From: Cognataquiflexum aquatile
Lineage (GTDB): Bacteria; Bacteroidota; Bacteroidia; Cytophagales; Cyclobacteriaceae
Direction: 5' to 3'
Assembly: GCF_003316845.1 (NCBI RefSeq)
Contig: NZ_QMIK01000002.1
Span: forward strand, 62,001 to 126,000
Length of the DNA stretch: 64,000 nucleotides
Position 1 is the stretch's first letter; each line of letters begins with the position of its first letter. A program made the translations under genes and the position numbers. Of the stretch, positions 18,333-25,618 are shown one piece after another. A model generated the notes under the pieces. That model was given only the letters and a program-made list of their open reading frames with translations, was not told the origin of the DNA and did no database searches.

Positions 18333-18809
18333 ATGGCAACTTCATTGAAAAGTCTAAGTCAGTATTCTGACAAAAACATCCAGGATATTTCCGGTAAAAA
18401 ATTCGGCATAGTCGTTTCTGAATGGAATGAGCAAGTGACGGAATCTCTTTTCTCCGGCGCGGTAGAAACATTGTTGATGCACGGTGCCAAGAAAGAAAAT
18501 ATATTCAGAAAGAATGTGCCGGGTTCCTTTGAGCTGACCCTTGGGGCTCAATGGCTTGCAGAATTGGAAGAAATCGATGCCGTCATTTGCCTAGGATGTG
18601 TGATTCAGGGAGAAACAAGGCACTTTGATTTTATCTGTGATGCCGTAGCCCATGGAATTACCAATGTTGCTCTGAAGTTCAACAAACCGGTAATTTTTGG
18701 TGTTTTGACTCCGAATACCCTTCAACAGGCTTTGGATAGGTCCGGTGGGAAACACGGTAACAAAGGGGATGAAGCAGCCATCACCGCTATCAAAATGTTG
18801 GGATTTTGA
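18333..18809 (+). CDS. ribH: 6,7-dimethyl-8-ribityllumazine synthase
   Basis: 158 residues from the ATG at 18333. An alternative GTG start at 18291 lies inside the terminator hairpin and is rejected. It condenses 3,4-dihydroxybutanone 4-phosphate with the ribityl-aminopyrimidine in riboflavin synthesis, forming icosahedral or pentameric assemblies. Motifs include VVSEWNEQVTESL, the VPGSFELT loop, CLGCVIQGETRHFDFI with the catalytic histidine, VIFGVLTPNTLQQA, and the C-terminal KGDEAAITAIKM. No other rib gene and no FMN riboswitch is visible nearby. Confidence 0.96.
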   Translation: MATSLKSLSQYSDKNIQDISGKKFGIVVSEWNEQVTESLFSGAVETLLMHGAKKENIFRKNVPGSFELTLGAQWLAELEEIDAVICLGCVIQGETRHFDFICDAVAHGITNVALKFNKPVIFGVLTPNTLQQALDRSGGKHGNKGDEAAITAIKMLGF

Positions 18810-18849
18810 CCCACTTCAAAAAGAACAAACCTTTTAAACCATATCCATT

Positions 18850-20169
18850 ATGAAAATAATGAAGTTCGGGGGAACCTCAGTGGGCAAACCCGAGAGAATG
18901 CATCAAGTAAAAGACCTGATAACCCGAGACAACAACAAAAAAATTGTCGTCCTTTCGGCACTTTCAGGGACAACCAATGCCCTCGTGGCTATAGGCGAAG
19001 CTTTGGCAGATGCCAACAAAGACTTGGCTAAAGAAAAAATCGAAGCGCTACACCAGCACTACCTTACCTTCTACAAGCAACTGCTCAAATCCGATGCTGC
19101 GCAAAAAAAGGCCGAAAAAATCATCAAAGAACACTTTGAGTTTTTGAATATCATCTTGAAAATCTCCTTCAACGAAGCCATCAACAGGGATATTTTGGCA
19201 CAGGGAGAGCTCCTGTCCACCAAGCTGTTTTTTACACTCTTGCAGGAATTAGGGATCGGAGCGGTATTCTTGCCGGCTTTGGATTTCATGAGTATCGACG
19301 AAAACCATGAACCGGAACTGAAGAAAATCTCCGAAAAACTCAAAGCCATTCTCGCAAACTATCCCCAAGACAGGATTTTTGTGACACAAGGTTATATCTG
19401 TAAAAACCACAGAAATGAAGTCGATAACCTCAAAAGAGGAGGTTCTGATTATTCGGCATCCCTGATCGGGGCAGCCATCAATTCTGAAGTGATTGAAATC
19501 TGGACTGACATCGATGGCATGCACAACAATGACCCGAGGATCGTGGACAAAACCCGTCCCATCGCCCAACTTTCATTTGACGAAGCAGCGGAATTGGCCT
19601 ATTTCGGAGCCAAAATTCTCCATCCAGCTTCCATTTGGCCGGCACAGCAATATAACATCCCCGTCAAATTACTGAATACCATGGAACCGGATGCACCCGG
19701 AACAACTATCACCGCCAAAGAACAGGGCTCGGGAGTGAAAGCCCTGGCAGCCAAAGACGGCATCACTGCCATCAAAATAAAATCAAGCAGGATGCTGTTG
19801 GCTTATGGGTTTTTGAGAAAGGTGTTCGAGGTATTTGAAAAGTATAAAACATCCATCGACATGATCACTACTTCAGAAGTGGCTGTTTCGGTGACTATTG
19901 ATGACCTTTCCCATTTGGCAGAAATCATCAAAGAACTTGAAATTTACGGAACCGTGGAGGTGGACAGCAATCAGACGATAGTTTCGATAGTGGGAAATAT
20001 GATTGCCGAATCCAAAGGAACCATGGCCAAAATCATGAATTGCCTGAAGGATTATCCGATCAGAATGGTTTCTTATGGTGGAAGCCGCCACAACGTGTCT
20101 CTCTTATTGGATGCAAAATATAAAAATGAGGCCCTGAAAAGCCTGAATGAAGGCTTGTTTGAGTGGTAA
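18850..20169 (+). CDS. lysC: Aspartate kinase, monofunctional
   Basis: 439 residues. It phosphorylates aspartate, the entry step to lysine, threonine, methionine and diaminopimelate. The kinase domain (to about residue 285) has MKFGGTSVGKPERM, GELLSTKL, RGGSDYSASLIGAAI and AYFGAKILHPAS; two ACT domains follow (for example KIKSSRMLLAYGFLRKVFEVF and VSIVGNMIAESKG) and probably mediate lysine feedback. There is no fused homoserine dehydrogenase, unlike ThrA. It is 40 bp after ribH and may be co-transcribed with it; a terminator follows. Confidence 0.95.
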   Translation: MKIMKFGGTSVGKPERMHQVKDLITRDNNKKIVVLSALSGTTNALVAIGEALADANKDLAKEKIEALHQHYLTFYKQLLKSDAAQKKAEKIIKEHFEFLNIILKISFNEAINRDILAQGELLSTKLFFTLLQELGIGAVFLPALDFMSIDENHEPELKKISEKLKAILANYPQDRIFVTQGYICKNHRNEVDNLKRGGSDYSASLIGAAINSEVIEIWTDIDGMHNNDPRIVDKTRPIAQLSFDEAAELAYFGAKILHPASIWPAQQYNIPVKLLNTMEPDAPGTTITAKEQGSGVKALAAKDGITAIKIKSSRMLLAYGFLRKVFEVFEKYKTSIDMITTSEVAVSVTIDDLSHLAEIIKELEIYGTVEVDSNQTIVSIVGNMIAESKGTMAKIMNCLKDYPIRMVSYGGSRHNVSLLLDAKYKNEALKSLNEGLFEW

Positions 20170-20188
20170 GCAAAAGCTCGATTTAGAC

Positions 20189-20218
20189 GAACCCACCCAA
20201 TGATCGGGTGGGTTTTTT
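20189..20218 (+). terminator. Terminator after lysC
   Basis: A GC-rich 9-bp perfect stem (20190-20198 with 20206-20214) has a 7-nt loop and a T6 tail. Confidence 0.92.
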
Positions 20219-20284
20219 CATTTTACAGTTTTGACATATTATTTGTTGCTTTTTTTCTTTCAGCCGGCAAGTGGCCAATATTCC

Positions 20285-20369
20285 AAAATCTGATTAAAAG
20301 GGAGGGCCATTACGTAAAGTACGTTACGCACTTTACGTCACGTACTTTATGTAATGGATTTCAGATTTT
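20285..20369. repeat. Large nested palindrome upstream of the M14 peptidase gene
   Basis: The outer arms (20285-20293 and 20361-20369) are perfect 9-bp complements. Inner arms of 18 bp (20307-20324 and 20340-20357) pair with one wobble. A competing perfect 9-bp hairpin (20312-20320 with 20330-20338) lies inside. The core is built of ACGT and AAAGTACGT words. No T-run follows. Confidence 0.75.
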
Positions 20370-20429
20370 CAATGCCTAATAATTACAATCTCCCTTAGCA
20401 TTACTTAGCCATTTTCCCCAAATTCGGGC

Positions 20430-22163
20430 ATGAAAAAACCTTTCTTCCTATTGGTGGCATTTTGCCTTGGCTTTTCAGCTATTGCCCAAAAAAAATATCA
20501 GACCCAATTTGAATCCAGCGGCGGAAAGGAAACTCCAACTTACCATGATGTGATCGCATATTTTCAGATTCTGGCTGATGATTTTAAGGAAGTAAGAATT
20601 GTGGAGATGGGCATGACAGATGCCGGACTTCCCCTGCATGTGGTCCTATTTGACCGAAAAGGCGCTTTTGATCCCAAAGAATGGCATGATACCAACCGGC
20701 TCGTACTCTTCATCAACAATGCCATCCATCCTGGGGAACCCGATGGCATAGACGCCTCGATGATGTTTTTGAGGGATGTTTTGCTCAAAAAAATCGAGGT
20801 TCCAGAAAACCTCGCCATGGCCATCATCCCGGTATATAATATCGGTGGTCACCTGAACAGAGGCTCATTTAGCCGCGTCAACCAAAACGGTCCAGAGGAA
20901 TTTGGCTTCCGTGGAAATGCAAGAAACTTTGACCTTAACAGGGATTTTATAAAAGCAGATACCAAAAATGCCAAGTCATTCCAGCAGATTTTCAATTGGC
21001 TGAGGCCGCAGGTATTTATCGATACGCACGTCAGCAACGGTGCCGATTACCAGCATGTGATGACTTTGATCTCCACCCAACACAACAGACTTGGTGGCAA
21101 ATTGGGTACCTATCTGGATCAAGAAATGAATCCAATGCTGTATGAAAAGATGAAAGCCAAAGAATTCCCGATGGTTCCCTATGTCAATGCCTATGGATCA
21201 AAACCCGAAGACGGTTGGAACCAATTCAAGGACAGCGGCAGGTATAGCAGCGGCTATGCGGCGCTTTTCAGTACGCTGAGTTTCATGCCGGAGACCCACA
21301 TGCTGAAGCCCTGTGACCAAAGGGTGAAATCCACCTATGCGCTGTTTGAAACCTTTATTGAAGTCTTCCAAAAAGATGGTGATAAAATCGTTGAAATGGC
21401 AAAGGCAGACCGGATGGCAAGAAAAACCCAAAAAGAATTTGCCTTAAACCACGTGTTGGACAAAAATCAACATTCACTGATTGAGTTTAACGGCTATGAA
21501 TCGGGTCAAAAACCTTCAGAAATCTCAGGGCTTCCCAGGCTATATTATGACCGGACGAAGCCCTTTTCCAAAGAAGTAAAATTCTTTGATACTTATTCCG
21601 ATGGCTTGGTCATCGAAAAACCAAAAGCCTATATCATTCCTCAAGCTTGGTATCCGGTGATTGAAAACCTCCAGAGAAACGGAATCAGAACCGAACAACT
21701 GAAAACCGATACAACGATGCAAGTCACCGTTTACCATATCAAAGATTTCCAAACCAGGCAGCGTCCTTTCGAAGGACATTACCTGCATACCGGGATACAG
21801 GTTGAAAAATCCCAGTCTGCATTGACTTTCAGAAAAGGAGATTACATGATTGAAATGAATCAGGAAACCAACCGCTATATCATGGAAGTGTTGGAACCGC
21901 AGGGAGAGGACAGCTTTTTTGCATGGAATTTCTTTGATACCATTCTTCAGGCCAAAGAAGGTTTTTCAGCCTATGTCTTTGAAGACTTGGCTGCTGAATT
22001 CCTGAAGCAAAACCCCGAACTCAAAAAGCAGCTGGAGGAGGAAAAAGCAAAAGATGAGGAATTGGCCAAGAATGCAGGTGCACAGTTGAGATGGGTTCAT
22101 GAACGCTCTCCATGGAAAGAGAAAGAACATAACCGCTATCCAGTCTTTAGGGTCGAAAATTGA
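20430..22163 (+). CDS. M14 family zinc carboxypeptidase, secreted
   Basis: 577 residues. A signal peptide covers residues 1-19 (cleavage after AIA). The zinc ligands of M14 peptidases are visible: the HxxE pair in NAIHPGEPDG near residue 95, the distal histidine in FIDTHVSNGAD, and the catalytic glutamate candidate in MPETHMLKP. The catalytic domain occupies about residues 30-330; the C-terminal ~240 residues are a beta-rich region of unknown role. It probably trims peptides in the periplasm or outside the cell. It sits alone behind the large palindrome, with a short gap to the DUF6787 gene. Confidence 0.86.
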   Translation: MKKPFFLLVAFCLGFSAIAQKKYQTQFESSGGKETPTYHDVIAYFQILADDFKEVRIVEMGMTDAGLPLHVVLFDRKGAFDPKEWHDTNRLVLFINNAIHPGEPDGIDASMMFLRDVLLKKIEVPENLAMAIIPVYNIGGHLNRGSFSRVNQNGPEEFGFRGNARNFDLNRDFIKADTKNAKSFQQIFNWLRPQVFIDTHVSNGADYQHVMTLISTQHNRLGGKLGTYLDQEMNPMLYEKMKAKEFPMVPYVNAYGSKPEDGWNQFKDSGRYSSGYAALFSTLSFMPETHMLKPCDQRVKSTYALFETFIEVFQKDGDKIVEMAKADRMARKTQKEFALNHVLDKNQHSLIEFNGYESGQKPSEISGLPRLYYDRTKPFSKEVKFFDTYSDGLVIEKPKAYIIPQAWYPVIENLQRNGIRTEQLKTDTTMQVTVYHIKDFQTRQRPFEGHYLHTGIQVEKSQSALTFRKGDYMIEMNQETNRYIMEVLEPQGEDSFFAWNFFDTILQAKEGFSAYVFEDLAAEFLKQNPELKKQLEEEKAKDEELAKNAGAQLRWVHERSPWKEKEHNRYPVFRVEN

Positions 22164-22239
22164 ATCTACTCTCCCTTAAAATTCACCCAAAGTCATTTCA
22201 AAATGTCCCTGAGATTCCCTTTACCTTTAAAAATCAAAA

Positions 22240-22557
22240 ATGTCTCAAGAACCCAAACCGAACTTCCTGACCAGGCTTCAGACCAAATGGAAACTGAATA
22301 GCCTGCTACAGGTTGTCTTGATTCTCATCGTCTTTGCGCTGACAGGCTTCACGATTTTATTTATCAAAAAACCGATTTTTGACTTTTTGGGAGTTAGTAT
22401 GGAAAGGGGCGGGTTTTGGAAAACCGTCCTCTACCTGCTCTTGGTATTGCCTCTTTACCAGATTATTCTCCTGATGTGGGGATTTGTATTTGGTCAGTTT
22501 TCCTTCTTTTGGGAAAAGGAGAAACAGTTTTTTAGGAGGATATTCGGGAGGAAATAG
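22240..22557 (+). CDS. DUF6787 family small membrane protein
   Basis: 105 residues with two membrane helices (LLQVVLILIVFALTGFTILFI and TVLYLLLVLPLYQIILLMWGFVFG). The N-terminus (FLTRLQTKWKLNS) and the C-terminal FGQFSFFWEKEKQFFRRI resemble the small Bacteroidota family DUF6787. I recall this assignment by sequence pattern and could not check it. It lies 77 bp after the M14 peptidase gene on the same strand. The function is unknown. Confidence 0.72.
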   Translation: MSQEPKPNFLTRLQTKWKLNSLLQVVLILIVFALTGFTILFIKKPIFDFLGVSMERGGFWKTVLYLLLVLPLYQIILLMWGFVFGQFSFFWEKEKQFFRRIFGRK

Positions 22558-22590
22558 CTTCTTAAATTAATTGGCCTAATTTCGAGAAAT

Positions 22591-22625
22591 TGATATTAAT
22601 GGATATTAGATACTAATTGATATTG
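22591..22625. repeat. GATATTAAT-type intergenic repeat, copy 2
   Basis: Three GATATTA/GATACTA words in 35 bp, including GATACTAATTGATAT at 22609-22623, identical to 10451-10465. Confidence 0.55.
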
Positions 22626-22703
22626 TACTTAATCCAACTTTTTATAGATGGGTACGCCTTCTTGACGCTGAACATTTAGGACTTGGAGTGAAGTTCATTT
22701 CCC

Positions 22704-22738
22704 GTGGCCATGGACTATCGACCGTGGACCGTGGACCA
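22704..22738. repeat. Heptameric tandem repeat, five units
   Basis: Five consecutive 7-bp units read GTGGCCA, TGGACTA, TCGACCG, TGGACCG, TGGACCA. The tract stops one base before the stop codon of the minus-strand gene at 22740. Confidence 0.75.
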
Positions 22739-22739
22739 C

Positions 22740-23597
22740 TTATTTTTTCAAGCTTTTCAAATACTCCATACTTTGGGGAACTTGAATATAGTACACCGGA
22801 CTTTCATCCTCAATGTAGTAATGCTTCACTTTTGCTTTTTTGGCAGCAACCAAAATGGCCGGAATATCCAATTGTCCGGTACCAAGAGCAACATCATTTT
22901 CTACAGGTGTTCCTCCGGACATGTTTCCTTCCACTCCTTTTCGCAAGTCTTTCAAATGCATCAAAGCAAACCTTTCTCCGTATTTTTCGAGATAAACCAC
23001 AGGATCTTCTCCGGGAAAAAACGTCCACAAAATGTCCATTTCATAACTCACATACTTGGGGTCAGTTTTCTGAATCATCAGGTCAAATAGTGTCCCGTCC
23101 CCATGTGGATGAAACTCATAGCCATGGTTATGGTAGCAAAAAGTAAGGTCATACTTTTCTTTCAACACTTTCCCAACTGCATTGAAATCTGCAATAGCTT
23201 TTTCTGCAGCCACCAAATCAAATGGAGCAGTGTGGGGAATCCATGCAATCCTGACATACTTTGCTCCAAGGGTCTTGGCATTTTCCCCTACCTGATCGGT
23301 TTTTTCCATCAGATCGGCATAACTCACCCCAAAAGACGAACAGTACATATTCCTCTCATCCAACATTGTCCGCAAGTCCGCTGCCGTCTTTCCAAACAGA
23401 TTGGAAAACTCCATGTCCTTGATGCCCATAGCCTGCAAAGTGTCCAAAGTGGACGCTACATCCTTTTGAAAGCTGTGCCGGTAAGTGTAAGAAACCATCC
23501 CGGGTGTGTCAGGAAACAGTGCTTTTTTGGATTGGGCTTCGATGTTTTCTACCAAAAGCAGGCTTATTATCAATGTGGCAAATAAGAACTTGTTCAT
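22740..23597 (-). CDS. Secreted TIM-barrel sugar-phosphate isomerase/epimerase family protein
   Basis: 285 residues. A signal peptide covers residues 1-21 (MNKFLFATLIISLLLVENIEA), so the enzyme acts in the periplasm. The rest is an AP-endonuclease-2-type TIM barrel: METFSN-like strand 2 (DMEFSNLFG), FCYHNHGYEF with metal-ligand histidine, YEMDILWTFFPGED, and ALMHLKDLRKG near the C-terminus. Such secreted copies probably isomerise or epimerise free sugars or cyclitols rather than sugar phosphates. A second, cytoplasmic member of the family is encoded 159 bp upstream, with an inverted repeat element between them. Confidence 0.83.
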   Translation of the reverse strand: MNKFLFATLIISLLLVENIEAQSKKALFPDTPGMVSYTYRHSFQKDVASTLDTLQAMGIKDMEFSNLFGKTAADLRTMLDERNMYCSSFGVSYADLMEKTDQVGENAKTLGAKYVRIAWIPHTAPFDLVAAEKAIADFNAVGKVLKEKYDLTFCYHNHGYEFHPHGDGTLFDLMIQKTDPKYVSYEMDILWTFFPGEDPVVYLEKYGERFALMHLKDLRKGVEGNMSGGTPVENDVALGTGQLDIPAILVAAKKAKVKHYYIEDESPVYYIQVPQSMEYLKSLKK

Positions 23598-23655
23598 TTT
23601 TTGATCTTTTTTGGTTAGTGGTACTTATGTGATTAATCATGAGATAATCTCCTCC

Positions 23656-23739
23656 CGCAGATATCGCAGACAGCCGCAGAATTTCCTACTTATAGAGATT
23701 ACTTTAGGAATTTATCTGCGAAAATCTGCGCAGTCTGCG
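23656..23739. repeat. Inverted CGCAGA element, copy 1
   Basis: The left arm has CGCAGA at 23656, 23665 and 23675; the right arm has the complement TCTGCG at 23715, 23725 and 23734. The spacing 9,10 on the left is mirrored as 10,9 on the right. Related copies are at 47987-48076 and 51349-51467. Confidence 0.8.
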
Positions 23740-23755
23740 GGATTTAAACATTAGT

Positions 23756-24568
23756 CTAAAGATACCTTTTTTTGAAAGCTTCCATCATCCATGCATTTAC
23801 TTCCCATTGATTGACGAGGGGTTCACCGGTCTGGGGATGCAGGACCATGTAAGGCGGTGCTCCAAACTCCGGTGTCACCGTGAAGGTTTTTTTACCTTCT
23901 TTAGCAGCCTTTTCAATTACCTGATCCCACCACATAAAGTGCCTCTCCAAAGCGGGTTTCCATTCAGGAACTCTTGGATCAGGAACCTGCGGCCCTTCTG
24001 TATACCCAACCCTCGCATGAAGGTGAGCTGTCGACCTTATGGCCGTCTGAACAGCCTCCTCTTGGTCTTCCAAAAAGGATTCCGCAGTCACACACCAATG
24101 GGAAATGTCCAAGGCGATTTTCAGTTCAGGAAGGCGGTCAAGGTAACCTTTGGTAATATGGGCAGCAAAACTCCATTTGCCCCGATGGGTTTCATGAAGG
24201 ACAGGGATTCCTGTTTCAATTGAAATTTGGGATGCCAATTCAAATAAGGCTTTGTTTTGATCAAAGGAATAGTAGTCCTTGCCGGTTTGGGAATTGATAA
24301 ATAGGGGATTGGTCGCAGCCAAATTTCTGAGTCTTCTTTCAAAATTTTTGCTGTGGACCAAAAAATCAGCATCGACAGTTTCCCAATGTTGGGCTATCAA
24401 CTTTAAACCATAAGAATTAATCAGATTTGCCTTTTGATCTCTTTCCTTTTCATCCAAAGGAAAACTCATTTCCACACCGTCATACCCTGCCTCTAAAACA
24501 CGGTTTAAAAAATCTTCAAAATGGATGGCTTCGGAGCCCCAAAGCGGGCAAAAGTATGCTATTTTCAT
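23756..24568 (-). CDS. Sugar-phosphate isomerase/epimerase family protein (TIM barrel)
   Basis: 270 residues, no signal peptide, so cytoplasmic. Family features are strand 1 MKIAYFCPLWG, YDGVEMSFPLDE, LIAQHWETVD, metal-ligand positions in VLHETHRGKW, KIALDISHWCV, AHLHARVGYTEGPQV and VTPEFGAPPYM. The reaction is unknown; members act on inosose, hexuloses or tagatose-type sugars. Its start is 16 bp downstream of the phytanoyl-CoA dioxygenase-like gene, so the two are probably one transcription unit, perhaps acting on the same small molecule. Confidence 0.84.
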   Translation of the reverse strand: MKIAYFCPLWGSEAIHFEDFLNRVLEAGYDGVEMSFPLDEKERDQKANLINSYGLKLIAQHWETVDADFLVHSKNFERRLRNLAATNPLFINSQTGKDYYSFDQNKALFELASQISIETGIPVLHETHRGKWSFAAHITKGYLDRLPELKIALDISHWCVTAESFLEDQEEAVQTAIRSTAHLHARVGYTEGPQVPDPRVPEWKPALERHFMWWDQVIEKAAKEGKKTFTVTPEFGAPPYMVLHPQTGEPLVNQWEVNAWMMEAFKKRYL

Positions 24569-24584
24569 ATTGATGAAATTGGAA

Positions 24585-25442
24585 TCAAGAGGACTTTACA
24601 TCTTTTTCCCAACCTGTTTCTTTTAGCGCGGGATCATTTTCCTTTTTGAGAAAATCGGCAGAGGAAAGTGAGTCTGCCTCCCATTCCAAAATGGCTTCAT
24701 CCGGAACCATGTCTACAGGAGTTTTCCAAGAAGTGGATGTTTCATTGTAGGCTAGGTTGGATTGGGAATTGTAACAGGCAATGATGGACCAACGGGGTTT
24801 GTCAGAAAGATTGGCTTCTGACCTGTGCAGCAAATTACTGTGAAAAAACAAGGCATCTCCCGGATCGATTTCACAATACACCAATTCCATTGTTTTGAGG
24901 GCATTTTCGACCATGACCATGTCCGCGCCGACCTGTTCCCCCGAAAACCCGTGATTAACCCTTCCCAATTTGTGGGAACCTTTTATTACCTGAAGGCAGC
25001 CATTTTCCTTGTTGGCTTCCGTCAATGCCACCATGACGCTAAGGAGTTGGTCGGGAAACACAAACTGGTTCTTGTACCAATACCCATAGTCTTGATGCCA
25101 TTCCCAAGCTCCGCCGACACGTGGTTCTTTTTGCATGAGTTTGGAATGAAAGTGACAGACAGGTGCATCACTGTCCAACAATTTAGCCACTGACCTCACC
25201 ATTTTTTCACTCCTTGTCAGGTATCCAAAAACATCATTCCCGGGCTTAAACCAAAGTGAAAGTCTTGTTTTCTTCCCTGAAAGGTCATTGAGGTCCAATG
25301 CGTTTTTTCTCATGGCATCGTCTTCGATGGCTGTCCTGTACATTTTTTCTGTCTCTTCTTTAGAACAGAATCCTTTGACCAGGACGTAACCGTCCCGGTG
25401 AAAATCAGCTACTTGGGCGGGAGTCAAGGTAGAGGCGCTCAT
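24585..25442 (-). CDS. Phytanoyl-CoA dioxygenase (PhyH) family protein
   Basis: 285 residues from the ATG at 25442 (MSASTLTPAQ); the longer frame uses a GTG at 25475 and adds 11 residues. It is a non-haem Fe(II)/2-oxoglutarate-dependent oxygenase by motif: HxD in WEWHQDYGYWY near residue 131, the distal histidine in FFHSNLLHRS and the following arginine in KPRWSIIACY. The substrate is unknown; bacterial PhyH proteins hydroxylate diverse small molecules. It is the first gene of a minus-strand group with one or two TIM-barrel isomerases. Confidence 0.86.
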   Translation of the reverse strand: MSASTLTPAQVADFHRDGYVLVKGFCSKEETEKMYRTAIEDDAMRKNALDLNDLSGKKTRLSLWFKPGNDVFGYLTRSEKMVRSVAKLLDSDAPVCHFHSKLMQKEPRVGGAWEWHQDYGYWYKNQFVFPDQLLSVMVALTEANKENGCLQVIKGSHKLGRVNHGFSGEQVGADMVMVENALKTMELVYCEIDPGDALFFHSNLLHRSEANLSDKPRWSIIACYNSQSNLAYNETSTSWKTPVDMVPDEAILEWEADSLSSADFLKKENDPALKETGWEKDVKSS

Positions 25443-25580
25443 GGGTTTGAAATTTGGTTTTTTATAAAAATACACAACTTGTAATTGGACTGCCAGCCTA
25501 TTTTCAAAATAAATATTTCAACAGTCAGGTTCTCTCCCTGAAAATCTGATCTTTTATCTTCGGTCTATGGGCATATTGTT

Positions 25581-25588
25581 TAGATTTG
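25581..25588 (+). promoter_or_regulatory. Predicted -7 box upstream of the ABC exporter
   Basis: TAGATTTG fits TAnnTTTG exactly, 30 bp before the ATG at 25619. No clear -33 element. Confidence 0.35.
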
Positions 25589-25618
25589 CAGGTTAGGAAT
25601 TCAGAATTAAAAGTATCC

